DNA of 64,000 nt from SABI01 sp028532915 (GTDB lineage Bacteria; Spirochaetota; Spirochaetia; Sphaerochaetales; Sphaerochaetaceae): assembly GCA_963677225.1 (NCBI GenBank), contig OY781923.1, forward strand, positions 2,418,001-2,482,000, read 5' to 3'. Position 1 is the stretch's first letter, and every line of letters starts with the position of its first letter. The notes below the pieces were generated by a model. It made no database searches. It was not told where the DNA came from and saw only the letters and a program-made list of their open reading frames with translations. This document shows, piece after piece, positions 43,778 through 52,209 of this stretch. The translations under genes and the position numbers were made by a program.

Positions 43778-45413
43778 CGCTTCCTCCTTTGCTGACATCT
43801 TCTTTCACCGTTCCTGTCACCTTCATATCACGCATCAAAGCATCTTCGGGAAGTGTGATCCAGTCTTTCACCTTAGATCCTGCAATACTCTCGTCGGCGG
43901 CTGACTCTCTGTTCTCCACCATTCTGTTCACCGCACTCAGCAGGGAAAGCAGACTGGCTTCGATGACGTCGGTAGAGACTCCCCTCCCGCGGTAATTCCC
44001 GTTGTTATCACTGATTTTCACCAGAACCTCACCAAGAGCATCCCGATGTTCGGTGACAGCTCTGAGCTGGTAGTCTTCCAGCACATAAGAATGCTTGATG
44101 ATTTTCTCGACAGCCTTGAAACAGGCATATACCGGGCCGGTAGCCATCTCGACAGCCTGAAACTTCTTCCCGTTGCGTTTGAGTGTGACGCAGGCTGTAG
44201 CCGTCATCAGGTTCCCGCTGTTCACGACGAAGTTGTCGAGTTCGTATATCTGAGGACCGGCCTGTGTTCCACTTTCCATGAGGGCGATGAGGTCCCGGTC
44301 GGTAATCTCTTTCTTCTTGTCGGCGATATTCTTGAAGTCAGCGAACAGTTTGGCACTGAGAGATGCATCGAGAGTGTATCCGAGTTCCTGCATCCTGTGG
44401 TTGAATGCATGCTGTCCGGAATGCTTACCCAATACCATCGTGGTCTTCTTCAACCCGATCGATTCGGGAGTCATGATCTCATAGGTTCGGGAGTTCGCCA
44501 GCATCCCGTGCTGGTGTATTCCCGACTCATGAGCGAAGGCGTTCGCTCCGATGACAGCCTTGTTCGGGGCTATAGGGACTGTCGTTATATTAGACAGCAG
44601 GCGCGACGTATTGTACAACTGGGTTGTATCGAGGTTATAGGTCATATCGTACAGATCAGACCGGGTTCTCAAGGCCATCACGACCTCTTCCACCGCGGCA
44701 TTACCTGCCCGTTCACCTATCCCGCCGATAGTGCATTCCACCTGGGACGCTCCCGCCTCCAATCCTGCGAGCGTGTTGGCCACGGCAAGACCGAGATCAT
44801 TATGACAGTGAACGGAGATCTGGGCCTTATCGATATTGGGAACATTGTTCATGACATACGAGATGAACGAACCGAACTCATCAGGAGTCGTGTATCCGAC
44901 AGTATCGGGAAGGTTGATGATCGTAGCGCCCATATCGATGACTTTTTCAACAACGGTGCACAGATAATCTTTATCGCTGCGGGTGGCATCTTCGGCCGAG
45001 AATTCGACCTCGGGGGCCAGATTTCTGGCATATTTGACCATATCGACGGCCTGTTCAAGGGCACGCTGTTCGCTCATCTTCAGCTTATATTGAAGATGAA
45101 GAGCACTTGTGGCGATGAAGGTGTGGATCCTTGGCCTTTTCGCTTCTTTCACAGCTTCCCAGGCTCTGTCGATATCCTTGGGAAGCGCACGGGAGAGGGA
45201 GGCAACCGTCGAGTTCTCGATGACGCGCGAGATAGCTCTCACGCTTTCAAAATCTCCCGGACTTGCAATGGCAAAACCGGCCTCTATGACATCCACCTTC
45301 AATAGTTCAAGCTGCCTGGCGAAACGAACCTTCTGTTCCAGATTCATCGAGTATCCCGGAGCCTGTTCTCCATCCCGTAATGTCGTATCAAAGACTGTAA
45401 TCGTTCTTGCCAT
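43770..45413 (-). CDS. leuA: 2-isopropylmalate synthase
   Basis: The ATG at 45413, with AGGGAG just before it, is preferred over 45425. 547 residues: VFDTTLRDGEQAPGYSMN, EAGFAIASPGDFESV, SVHCHNDLGLAVANTLAG with the metal-binding His pair, GIGERAGNAA, and a C-terminal leucine-sensing regulatory domain from about 395. It condenses 2-oxoisovalerate with acetyl-CoA, the committed step to leucine. It is adjacent to its paralogue cimA; the two are clearly different in sequence. Confidence 0.94.
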   Translation of the reverse strand: MARTITVFDTTLRDGEQAPGYSMNLEQKVRFARQLELLKVDVIEAGFAIASPGDFESVRAISRVIENSTVASLSRALPKDIDRAWEAVKEAKRPRIHTFIATSALHLQYKLKMSEQRALEQAVDMVKYARNLAPEVEFSAEDATRSDKDYLCTVVEKVIDMGATIINLPDTVGYTTPDEFGSFISYVMNNVPNIDKAQISVHCHNDLGLAVANTLAGLEAGASQVECTIGGIGERAGNAAVEEVVMALRTRSDLYDMTYNLDTTQLYNTSRLLSNITTVPIAPNKAVIGANAFAHESGIHQHGMLANSRTYEIMTPESIGLKKTTMVLGKHSGQHAFNHRMQELGYTLDASLSAKLFADFKNIADKKKEITDRDLIALMESGTQAGPQIYELDNFVVNSGNLMTATACVTLKRNGKKFQAVEMATGPVYACFKAVEKIIKHSYVLEDYQLRAVTEHRDALGEVLVKISDNNGNYRGRGVSTDVIEASLLSLLSAVNRMVENRESAADESIAGSKVKDWITLPEDALMRDMKVTGTVKEDVSKGGSDE

Positions 45414-45453
45414 ATTCTCCCTCATCGTTGTATATAGGATTTCTTCTTGTTCT

Positions 45454-46446
45454 TTATTTCTTCAGCCAGCTCATCAGTTTTCTCAACCGGTTACCGGTAG
45501 TCTCAAGCAGACTTTCGCTTCCGATTCTTCTTTTCGCATTGAAATATGGTCGTTTGACCTGATTCTCCAAAAGCCAGTTCCTGGCGAATGTGCCGTCCTG
45601 AATCTCGCCGAGGACTTTCTTCATCTCCGCTTTCGTATCATCGGTGATGATCCTGTCTCCGGTGACATAATCGCCGTATTCCGCAGTGTCGCTGATAGAG
45701 TATCTCATGTATGACAATCCGCCCTGATTGATCAGGTCGACGATCAGTTTCATCTCATGGCAGCATTCGAAATAAGCCATCTCCGGCTGATATCCGGCTT
45801 CAACTAGGGTATCGAATCCAGCTTTGATCAGAGCTGAGACTCCGCCGCATAGGATAGCCTGTTCCCCGAACAGATCGGTCTCCGTCTCTTCTTTAAAGGA
45901 TGTTTCGAATATTCCGGCTCTTCCTGCTCCGAGTCCTGCAGCATAAGCGAGAGCGACCTTCATAGAATCTCCTGAAGGATCCTGATGGACGGCGACAAGA
46001 GAAGGTACACCTTTTCCTTCCTGGAACTGTGAACGCACTGTGTGACCCGGGCCTTTAGGAGCGATCATGATCACATTGATATCATCAGCCGGGACGATCT
46101 GTCCGAAATGGATATTGAATCCGTGAGCGAATGCGATGTAGTTGCCTTTTTCCAGACCTGGAAGAATCTCATTCTGGTAGATTGTTCCTGCCTTCTCATC
46201 ATTGACGAGCATCATGATGACATCAGCCTCTGCTGCTGCATCTCTCGTGTTCAACACGCGCAAACCAGCTTCTTCTGCAATCTGACGTGAAGGCGATCCC
46301 TCATAAAGACCGACGACAACATCCATGCCTGACTCACTGAGATTCAAAGCATGCGCGTGACCCTGGCTGCCGTAGCCGATGATCGCAACTTTCTTGTTCT
46401 TGAGGACACTCATGTCCACATCGCTTTCATAATACATTGTACTCAT
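45454..46446 (-). CDS. ilvC: Ketol-acid reductoisomerase
   Basis: 330 residues, class I (short) length. GYGSQGHAHALNLSESG is the nucleotide-binding motif; GPGHTVRSQFQEGKGVPSL and LFGEQAILCGGVSALI and the C-terminal knotted domain with YFECCHEMKLIVDLI are all kept. It converts acetolactate and acetohydroxybutyrate to the dihydroxyacids. It is the second gene of the operon, after ilvN. Confidence 0.96.
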   Translation of the reverse strand: MSTMYYESDVDMSVLKNKKVAIIGYGSQGHAHALNLSESGMDVVVGLYEGSPSRQIAEEAGLRVLNTRDAAAEADVIMMLVNDEKAGTIYQNEILPGLEKGNYIAFAHGFNIHFGQIVPADDINVIMIAPKGPGHTVRSQFQEGKGVPSLVAVHQDPSGDSMKVALAYAAGLGAGRAGIFETSFKEETETDLFGEQAILCGGVSALIKAGFDTLVEAGYQPEMAYFECCHEMKLIVDLINQGGLSYMRYSISDTAEYGDYVTGDRIITDDTKAEMKKVLGEIQDGTFARNWLLENQVKRPYFNAKRRIGSESLLETTGNRLRKLMSWLKK

Positions 46447-46477
46447 TTGATTGCTCCTTTCATCCCTTTATCTGAAA

Positions 46478-46978
46478 TTATTGATGATTCACCATTGATT
46501 GCGAGCCGCGTTCCATCGCCGTCATACCGGTACGGACCAGCTCTGTGATCCCGTACGGTCTGATGAGATGGAGGAAGGAGGATACTTTATCCATCGTTCC
46601 GGTTATTCTCATGGTGAGAGTAGTCTCACTCACATCCATGATTTTCGCTTTGAAGATTTCCGACAGCTCAACGACGGCTGCGCGGGTTTTGGAGGTGGTA
46701 TGCACTTTGACCAGAACAAGTTCAGTCTGAATAGAACCCTGCATAGTCAGTTCGACAACCTTGATCACATCATGCAGTTTCTCGACCTGTTTCTCGATCT
46801 GCTCCACGATCTGTCTGTCACCGGTCACAACGATCGTGATTCTGCTGATCGTGTGAGTCTCGGTCTCACCGACAGAAAGGCTGTCGATGTTGTATCCGCG
46901 GCGGCTGAAAAGCCCCACGACCCGGGACAAAACTCCCGGATGGTTATTTACCAGGATTCCCAGTGTATACCTTTGCAT
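46478..46978 (-). CDS. ilvN: Acetolactate synthase small (regulatory) subunit
   Basis: The ATG at 46978 has GGAGGAG at 46984-46990; an upstream in-frame GTG at 47059 is rejected because it lies inside the leader hairpin. 166 residues: an ACT domain at 1-75 beginning YTLGILVNNHPGVLSRVVGLFSRRG and a C-terminal domain. It gives feedback control by valine to IlvB. As first gene behind the leader it may be the most tightly controlled product. Confidence 0.93.
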   Translation of the reverse strand: MQRYTLGILVNNHPGVLSRVVGLFSRRGYNIDSLSVGETETHTISRITIVVTGDRQIVEQIEKQVEKLHDVIKVVELTMQGSIQTELVLVKVHTTSKTRAAVVELSEIFKAKIMDVSETTLTMRITGTMDKVSSFLHLIRPYGITELVRTGMTAMERGSQSMVNHQ

Positions 46979-47025
46979 TTTATGCTCCTCCTTCAAAATT
47001 TCGCGGTGCTTAGATATGACTCTGA

Positions 47026-47082
47026 GGTACACCGATATGCCGTGAAGGAAACTCCCCACGGCTGCACCAATATCGGCGTACC
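47026..47082 (-). promoter_or_regulatory. Leader stem-loop of the ilv-leu operon (putative attenuator)
   Basis: On the minus strand GGTACGCCGATAT (47082-47070) pairs with ATATCGGTGTACC (47038-47026) over 13 bp with one G-U pair, enclosing a second hairpin GCCGTG/CACGGC (47062-47057 and 47044-47039). CACGG at 47085-47081, directly after the leader peptide stop, can pair instead with CCGTG at 47061-47057. Another CACCG at 47008-47004 can pair with CGGTG at 47034-47030 ahead of AATTTT. So mutually exclusive folds are possible that depend on ribosome position. No strong T-run follows, so the output may be weak termination or translation control. Confidence 0.65.
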
Positions 47083-47087
47083 GTGAG

Positions 47088-47189
47088 TTAGAGAATAATA
47101 AGGCTTACTAGAATAATTACAGATAGTATAGAGGCAACTGGGAGAACAGAAAGAGGAAGGTATGTGAAAGAAGGTATAACAACACTCAT
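47088..47189 (-). CDS. Branched-chain amino acid leader peptide of the ilv-leu operon
   Basis: A 33-codon frame read on the minus strand; 19 of its 33 residues are Leu, Ile or Val, and 11 of the last 13 (ILSVIILVSLIIL). It ends 109 bases before ilvN and six bases before a strong stem-loop. This is the hallmark of a ribosome-mediated attenuation leader, where scarcity of charged Leu, Ile or Val tRNA stalls the ribosome. The frame could extend further upstream without a stop, but the ATG at 47189 fits the likely promoter. The Shine-Dalgarno sequence is weak, which lowers confidence in the exact start. Confidence 0.7.
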   Translation of the reverse strand: MSVVIPSFTYLPLSVLPVASILSVIILVSLIIL

Positions 47190-47266
47190 ACCACTATTGG
47201 AATATGAATTGGGGTATAAGCTGTTTCTTTCAGTTCCGGACGAACTCACAAGTGGCACCTCGTTAT

Positions 47267-47309
47267 AAAATATTGTTTTTGTTGTATACGTCAATAGAAT
47301 AAAAGTCAA
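47267..47309 (-). promoter_or_regulatory. Candidate promoter(s) of the ilv-leu operon
   Basis: On the minus strand two overlapping possibilities exist: TTGACT (47309-47304) with TATACA (47288-47283), 15 bp apart, and TTGACG (47294-47289) with TATTTT (47272-47267), 16 bp apart. Either would start transcription 70-100 bases before the leader peptide. Confidence 0.4.
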
Positions 47310-47422
47310 CAGTAAAGATGAAATTTAATAAATATTTATACATAATTTATACATTCAAAGCGCACAAAAGCTAGTTGAGTCGGATTTTGGTGGTCTGATC
47401 GCTGATCATTAGGTACACTGAG

Positions 47423-49168
47423 ATGATGAGACGCAACACCGCCGCAGTCAGCCGGTCCTTGAAGAATTCCTCACTGTTTACACGATTGTTTCTATCATTC
47501 TTCTTCGTCATGCTTATTCCCCTGTTCTTTCTGGCTGTTGCCCACATAGCTCTGGGTAACAACGCCCTCCACAACACCCTTGTCCAGCAGAGTGAGAACA
47601 ATATAGACATCGCAGGAGAACGGATGCAGCATCTGATCGATGACTACCGCCACAAGGCCTATCAGATAAGTACAGATGACCAGATCAGATCCGTGGTCCG
47701 GCATCAGAAGGTTTCCGGAGGAGAGATCTTCGAACGGCTTTTTTCGATCATGAGCGGAGATACCTACCTGGCGACGGCCTCGGTAGTATCGAAAGACGGC
47801 AAGGTCCGGCTTTCCACCCATCTGTTCCCTGAACAGTACGACATACGGTATCACAGCAATGAGACGACACCGTTTTTCGAAGTGAACCGCCTCGATGAGA
47901 AAAATTCGACCATCATAACAAGTGAATACAGATATCTCACCCAGACCGCCTCGCTGGTCATACTCAATATTCTCAGAGCTATCAGGGACGATCAGATGCA
48001 GATAAGCGGGTATGTCGCTCTGGATATTCACCAGGAAGCTTTCGAAGAGATCACCAGAGGTCTGGGATTCTCCGATATGCTCCTGATCGACAGCTCCAAC
48101 TACAGAGCCACATCCCTGGTCCATGTCGACAAGAACGGTGATTTCTCACTGTTCCCGTCCCTCGAAACTGTAACCTTTCCTCTCACGGCCCGATCCTATT
48201 TCACATCGAATCACATTATCTCTCTATTCAAGATCAGCAATACCTCTTTGTACATCGCAGGGATAACCGAGACTTCCCGCTATAAGGATGCGATGAGTCA
48301 GTACGGACTGATCCTTTTCGCAGTCATTCTCATTGGTGCACTGATCGCGCTGTCTGTTGCTCTGATCATCTCCCAGTTCATAGGAAGACCGGTAAACCGG
48401 CTTGTAGAGAGAATGGGAAAGGTGGAAAATGGAGATCTGACTCCCTACAGAAGCACTTCCCCGATCAAGGAGTTCCATCAGCTTGAGCATTCTTTCAATT
48501 CGATGATGAAACAGATCAATTCACTGCTCGAGCTCACCAGAGAAGAGGCGGATCGGGTAAGAGAGGCTGAAAGAAAGGCTCTGGAAGCCCAGATGAATCC
48601 TCATTTCCTTTACAACACACTCAATACCATCACATCCCTCGCGAAGATCAACGGACAGGAGCAGATTCAGCTGATCAGTGTCAAACTGGGAAAACTTCTT
48701 CGAAATGCGATCGATAACCGGGAAGCCGAGGTTACTCTGAAAGAAAGCTTCTCCCTCATCGAATCGTATATGACGATCCAGCATATACGATACGGAGACA
48801 AGCTGAATTGCACTCTTCATCTCGATCCATCCATCGAAGAGATGAAGACACCGAAACTCATCATCCAGCCTCTTGTCGAAAATTCGATCGTTCACGGTCT
48901 GGAAATGAAAATGGGAGAATGGCTGATCGAAGTGACGGCACAGAGAATAGGTGGTGATATTCACATCGTCGTCAAGGATAACGGAATCGGATTCGATGTG
49001 CATAAGATAAAACCTGATTCATCCTCCCACGTCGGTATCGGGAATGTGAGAAGCCGTCTGGCTCTGCGCTACAAGGATCGATCACATCTGAAGATAGAAT
49101 CCGAACCGGGAAAAGGAACCACCGTAACGATCATCATTAAAGAACAGAAGGAAGGAGATTTACCATGA
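47423..49168 (+). CDS. YesM/LytS-type sensor histidine kinase
   Basis: 581 residues: helix at about 20-40, extracytoplasmic sensor to about 285, second helix at about 288-315, HAMP (about 316-370), coiled coil, His_kinase domain with His394 in QMNPHFLYNTLNTI, and an ATPase domain with PLVENSIVHGLE and DNGIGFDVHK. YesM kinases usually respond to sugars or oligosaccharides and control a neighbouring ABC transporter. The gene overlaps its regulator by four bases. No good Shine-Dalgarno sequence is seen; the start could be 47423 or 47426. Confidence 0.93.
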   Translation: MMRRNTAAVSRSLKNSSLFTRLFLSFFFVMLIPLFFLAVAHIALGNNALHNTLVQQSENNIDIAGERMQHLIDDYRHKAYQISTDDQIRSVVRHQKVSGGEIFERLFSIMSGDTYLATASVVSKDGKVRLSTHLFPEQYDIRYHSNETTPFFEVNRLDEKNSTIITSEYRYLTQTASLVILNILRAIRDDQMQISGYVALDIHQEAFEEITRGLGFSDMLLIDSSNYRATSLVHVDKNGDFSLFPSLETVTFPLTARSYFTSNHIISLFKISNTSLYIAGITETSRYKDAMSQYGLILFAVILIGALIALSVALIISQFIGRPVNRLVERMGKVENGDLTPYRSTSPIKEFHQLEHSFNSMMKQINSLLELTREEADRVREAERKALEAQMNPHFLYNTLNTITSLAKINGQEQIQLISVKLGKLLRNAIDNREAEVTLKESFSLIESYMTIQHIRYGDKLNCTLHLDPSIEEMKTPKLIIQPLVENSIVHGLEMKMGEWLIEVTAQRIGGDIHIVVKDNGIGFDVHKIKPDSSSHVGIGNVRSRLALRYKDRSHLKIESEPGKGTTVTIIIKEQKEGDLP

Positions 49169-49932
49169 AATACACTGTTCTCATCGTCGAAGACGAACAG
49201 ATAGTACGGAAAGAACTCGAACAGAATCCATTATTCGGGAAACTTGGACTCACAGTGATCTGCTCGTGTGATAACGGAATAGATGGAGAGAGGCTCATAA
49301 GGGAGAAAGGTCCGGATATTATCATCTCGGACATCAGACTACCCGGTCAGGACGGACTCACGATGCTCAAGAACACTCAGTCCCATAATGCTATCATCCT
49401 CAGCGGTCACAGTGATTTCGAATACATGAGAAGAGCGATCCTCATCGGTGTCTCCGACTACATTAAAAAACCGATAGATGATCAGGAACTCATCGATTCT
49501 CTTTCCCGGCTCATCAAGAAAATAAGAAACGAGGAACAGGAAATGGCCCATCTGGGCTCCCATTCTCTCCCTTCCTACATCATTCCTCTACCTTCGAAAG
49601 TAAAGAATCATGTCATCGATAACGCAATATGTTTCATCGAGAAAAACTATAAGGAGAGCATAGGACTGCAGGAAGCGGCCCAGCATCTTCATGTGAGCGA
49701 GAGTCATCTGTCAAGACTGTTCAAGGAAATCACAGGGATCAATTTCATGGGGTACCTGAATGCATACAGGATGAACAAGGCCGTCACTCTCATGCACGAT
49801 CCGAAACTCAATATATCGATGGTCTGTTCTCTTTCGGGTTTTCCGACCCCGGGATACTTCGCGAAGCTCTTCAGAAGATTTCATTCGATGACTCCTACTC
49901 ATTTCAGAGATACGGTCCTGCCGCCTTCTTAA
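49165..49932 (+). CDS. YesN-type response regulator with AraC DNA-binding domain
   Basis: 255 residues: receiver domain (1-120) with Asp56 in IISDIRLPG and Lys near 105 (SDYIKKPIDD), then an AraC double helix-turn-helix from about 150 (YKESIGLQEAAQHLHVSESHLSRLF split across the first motif, GYFAKLFRRFHSMTPTHFR in the second). Partner of the overlapping YesM kinase. By analogy it would activate the sugar ABC operon at 51620-55355. It converges on the diguanylate cyclase gene with a four-base overlap. Confidence 0.93.
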   Translation: MKYTVLIVEDEQIVRKELEQNPLFGKLGLTVICSCDNGIDGERLIREKGPDIIISDIRLPGQDGLTMLKNTQSHNAIILSGHSDFEYMRRAILIGVSDYIKKPIDDQELIDSLSRLIKKIRNEEQEMAHLGSHSLPSYIIPLPSKVKNHVIDNAICFIEKNYKESIGLQEAAQHLHVSESHLSRLFKEITGINFMGYLNAYRMNKAVTLMHDPKLNISMVCSLSGFPTPGYFAKLFRRFHSMTPTHFRDTVLPPS

Positions 49933-51563
49933 GAGAGAACCATCGATCTGGATTCCACATATCCGCCTCTTTTTTTCTGTTTTGCCTTGTACATCGCAGC
50001 ATCGCTGGATGAGACAAGATCATTGAGAGAGTGACCGTCTTCAGGATAGACAGAGATACCTATACTGGAATCTATATAGATCTGTACAGACTCGAAGATG
50101 ATAGGCTGTTTCAATTTGGTCTGGAGGATTTTTGCCTTATCGGTAGCCCTGGAGTAACCGATGATATTCGGAAGGACTATGAGAAACTCGTCGCCCCCGA
50201 GCCGGATGACAAAATCATCTGAACCGAGAACCTTCTTTATCTCGGCGGCACAGTGAACGAGAACGGCATCACCAGCCTTATGTCCGTAAGTGTCGTTCAC
50301 CTCCTTGAATTTATCGAGATCAAGAAAAAGCAGTCCGACATTCCCGTTTTTGCTTCTGGCTTTACTGATAACATCATCAAGAAGTCTCAGCCCCCAGGCT
50401 CTGTTGTAACACTGAGTCAGCTGATCAAAGTGTGCGAGATTTCTGATGTACAGATTCTCGATGTTCTTCTGATACCACAGATATGCGATAAGAATCGAAG
50501 ATCCGACTATCAGAACAGACAGGAGGACAAAGCCTGCTTTGGACAGGTTCGTCCCATCGAGTCTGCTTTGTATCGTCGTCATCGGAATCTGTGTAAGAAT
50601 CACCCAGTAACGATTTGCGGCCGATTCGCCGGAGACAGTATACGTTGAATGATCCGACCATGTGTCGACGAAGGGATAGATTCTGGTGTAGGAATACAGA
50701 TAATCTTCATCCAGATACCATCCGCCGCCGTTATCCTCGAGTCTCCCGTAGACATCGGGATTGATCGCACTCAGATTCTCATTGCGCCGATCATCAAACA
50801 TGAACCCGAACTCCATGTCTCTGTCGAGAGTGTTTATGAGAAAATATCCGTCCTCATTGAGGAGCATCAGCTCGGAATCATATCCCTTGTAGACAAGATT
50901 GATAATCTCCAGGAGGTTGTCTGCAAGATAGTTGAGAACCACTATACCGTGCCGGTTTCCATCTTCGTCAATGATCGGTGTTGCAATGCGTATCATCGGC
51001 TTATACGGCACTTCGATCTTTCCGTCTTCAACGTTCAAATCAATCGGAGAAAAGTACACACTCCCTTGAGAAAGAAGGTAGGAATCCTGAAAATAGTAAC
51101 GGTCTTTCTTGTTCCTCAGCCGGTCTGGACTCACGAGTTCGGCATCTCCATCCATATAATTTACCCGTATCACTTCATCTCCCTGCTCATCGATGAATCG
51201 TATCTGATCATAGATGCCGTAGTTCTCACTCATGTGAAGATAAAGTTCTTCCAGAGAATCATTGATATGGGTGTGTTCGGTCAAATCGATGCTGGAAGCT
51301 GTGAAATCTGCAAGAGTGAGCAGGTCGTTGGCCATCTTCGCGATATCCTGCTGAACAGAAAGTGTCGCGATACCGAGATAAGCCTGTTCCTGCTGAACCA
51401 GCTCCTGAATAAGAGAATCCTTCTGTCTTCTGTTTTCGTAAAAATAGATGACAAGAAGAATTGAGAAAACAACAATAATGATCAGAGCGGCAATTCTGAA
51501 TATACCGAGAAATTGTGATTTTCTAGAATTCTCTTCATCTATCGCAGTAGGATTCCATGTCAT
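49929..51563 (-). CDS. Membrane diguanylate cyclase with Cache-like sensor (GGDEF)
   Basis: 544 residues: helix at about 23-45, extracytoplasmic Cache-like sensor (about 55-335), second helix at about 340-362, and a GGDEF domain at about 380-540 with FDQLTQCYNRAWG, LFLDLDKFKEVNDTYGHKAGD and the intact active site RLGGDEFLIVLP. The residues before the active site (KKVLGSDDF) do not form an RxxD inhibitory site. It makes cyclic di-GMP in response to an external ligand, opposing the HD-GYP enzyme at 824. The promoter ends six bases before its ATG, so the transcript may be leaderless. Confidence 0.95.
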   Translation of the reverse strand: MTWNPTAIDEENSRKSQFLGIFRIAALIIIVVFSILLVIYFYENRRQKDSLIQELVQQEQAYLGIATLSVQQDIAKMANDLLTLADFTASSIDLTEHTHINDSLEELYLHMSENYGIYDQIRFIDEQGDEVIRVNYMDGDAELVSPDRLRNKKDRYYFQDSYLLSQGSVYFSPIDLNVEDGKIEVPYKPMIRIATPIIDEDGNRHGIVVLNYLADNLLEIINLVYKGYDSELMLLNEDGYFLINTLDRDMEFGFMFDDRRNENLSAINPDVYGRLEDNGGGWYLDEDYLYSYTRIYPFVDTWSDHSTYTVSGESAANRYWVILTQIPMTTIQSRLDGTNLSKAGFVLLSVLIVGSSILIAYLWYQKNIENLYIRNLAHFDQLTQCYNRAWGLRLLDDVISKARSKNGNVGLLFLDLDKFKEVNDTYGHKAGDAVLVHCAAEIKKVLGSDDFVIRLGGDEFLIVLPNIIGYSRATDKAKILQTKLKQPIIFESVQIYIDSSIGISVYPEDGHSLNDLVSSSDAAMYKAKQKKRGGYVESRSMVLS

Positions 51564-51569
51564 GGTATT

Positions 51570-51598
51570 ACTATAATCGCTTCTTCAATATTTGTCCA
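51570..51598 (-). promoter_or_regulatory. Promoter adjoining the start codon of the diguanylate cyclase gene
   Basis: On the minus strand TGGACA (51598-51593) and TATAGT (51575-51570) are 17 bp apart. Only six bases separate the -10 box from the ATG at 51563, and no Shine-Dalgarno sequence is present, so a leaderless transcript is predicted. Confidence 0.55.
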
Positions 51599-51619
51599 CG
51601 AATAGGCGATCATTACAGA

Positions 51620-52207
51620 TCAGCTGAGAAAAGTCTTCAGCTTCCGGTGTTTCGGCAGATCATCGTCCACGTACCATACAGACTCTATTCCCATTTCCTG
51701 TGCACTCACTACATTCTCTTTCAGATCGTCGATAAAAAGGCACTGACCGGGGCTTTTCCCCTCGCTTTCGAGGATCTTACTGAAAAAAAGAGGATCGGGT
51801 TTTGCCGCCTTGATGATGTGAGATGCATACGAACGATCGAACAGGTCGAATACCCCGAGTCTTTCGATGACATCCCAATGGTCGGCAAAAGTATTTGATG
51901 CACAGATGACAGTTTGTCCTTTTGCACGTAATTGAAGAATCACCTGTTTGACCTGTTCATCTATTTTCGGAGTGAACAACGATCCGAACACTTCATTCGG
52001 AAGGGAACAGCTGAATTTCTTGTTGAAATAGGATACATACTGCCGAGTATCAAGATCACCTGTCATCAGATCATTCTCATGGGCTCTGTATTCTTCGTAG
52101 AACGAACGTGATTCAATGTTGTAAGCCGCGACGATCTTATCCAGCACATCGATATCATTCAGTACCACATTTCCCAGATCGAACATCACCAGTGAATTAT
52201 CTCTCAT
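51620..52207 (-). CDS. HAD-superfamily hydrolase
   Basis: The ATG at 52207, with GGAAGGG upstream, gives 195 residues; a longer reading would run into the permease gene. HAD motif I is degenerate but recognisable in VMFDLGNVVLNDID (the second Asp of DxD is Asn), motif II in VICASNTFADHWDVIERLG, motif III Lys in SHIIKAAKPDPLFF and motif IV in CLFIDDLKENVVSAQEMG. The DLGNV form is seen in YihX-like sugar phosphatases. As last gene of the sugar ABC operon it probably dephosphorylates a sugar phosphate. Confidence 0.85.
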   Translation of the reverse strand: MRDNSLVMFDLGNVVLNDIDVLDKIVAAYNIESRSFYEEYRAHENDLMTGDLDTRQYVSYFNKKFSCSLPNEVFGSLFTPKIDEQVKQVILQLRAKGQTVICASNTFADHWDVIERLGVFDLFDRSYASHIIKAAKPDPLFFSKILESEGKSPGQCLFIDDLKENVVSAQEMGIESVWYVDDDLPKHRKLKTFLS

Positions 52208-52209
52208 CT

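Noticed and set aside
44046..45305. A 419-codon plus-strand open frame opposite leuA
   Set aside because: Same reason: antisense to a clear leuA, low-complexity composition, no start signals.
46979..47059. Longer ilvN start at the GTG at 47059
   Set aside because: It lies inside the leader hairpin, lacks a ribosome binding site, and the ATG at 46978 has a strong GGAGGAG.
47246..47262. A T-box-like GTGGCACC string near the ilv leader
   Set aside because: It is on the strand opposite to the operon, the flanking T-box context and terminator are missing, and the leader peptide explains the region better.
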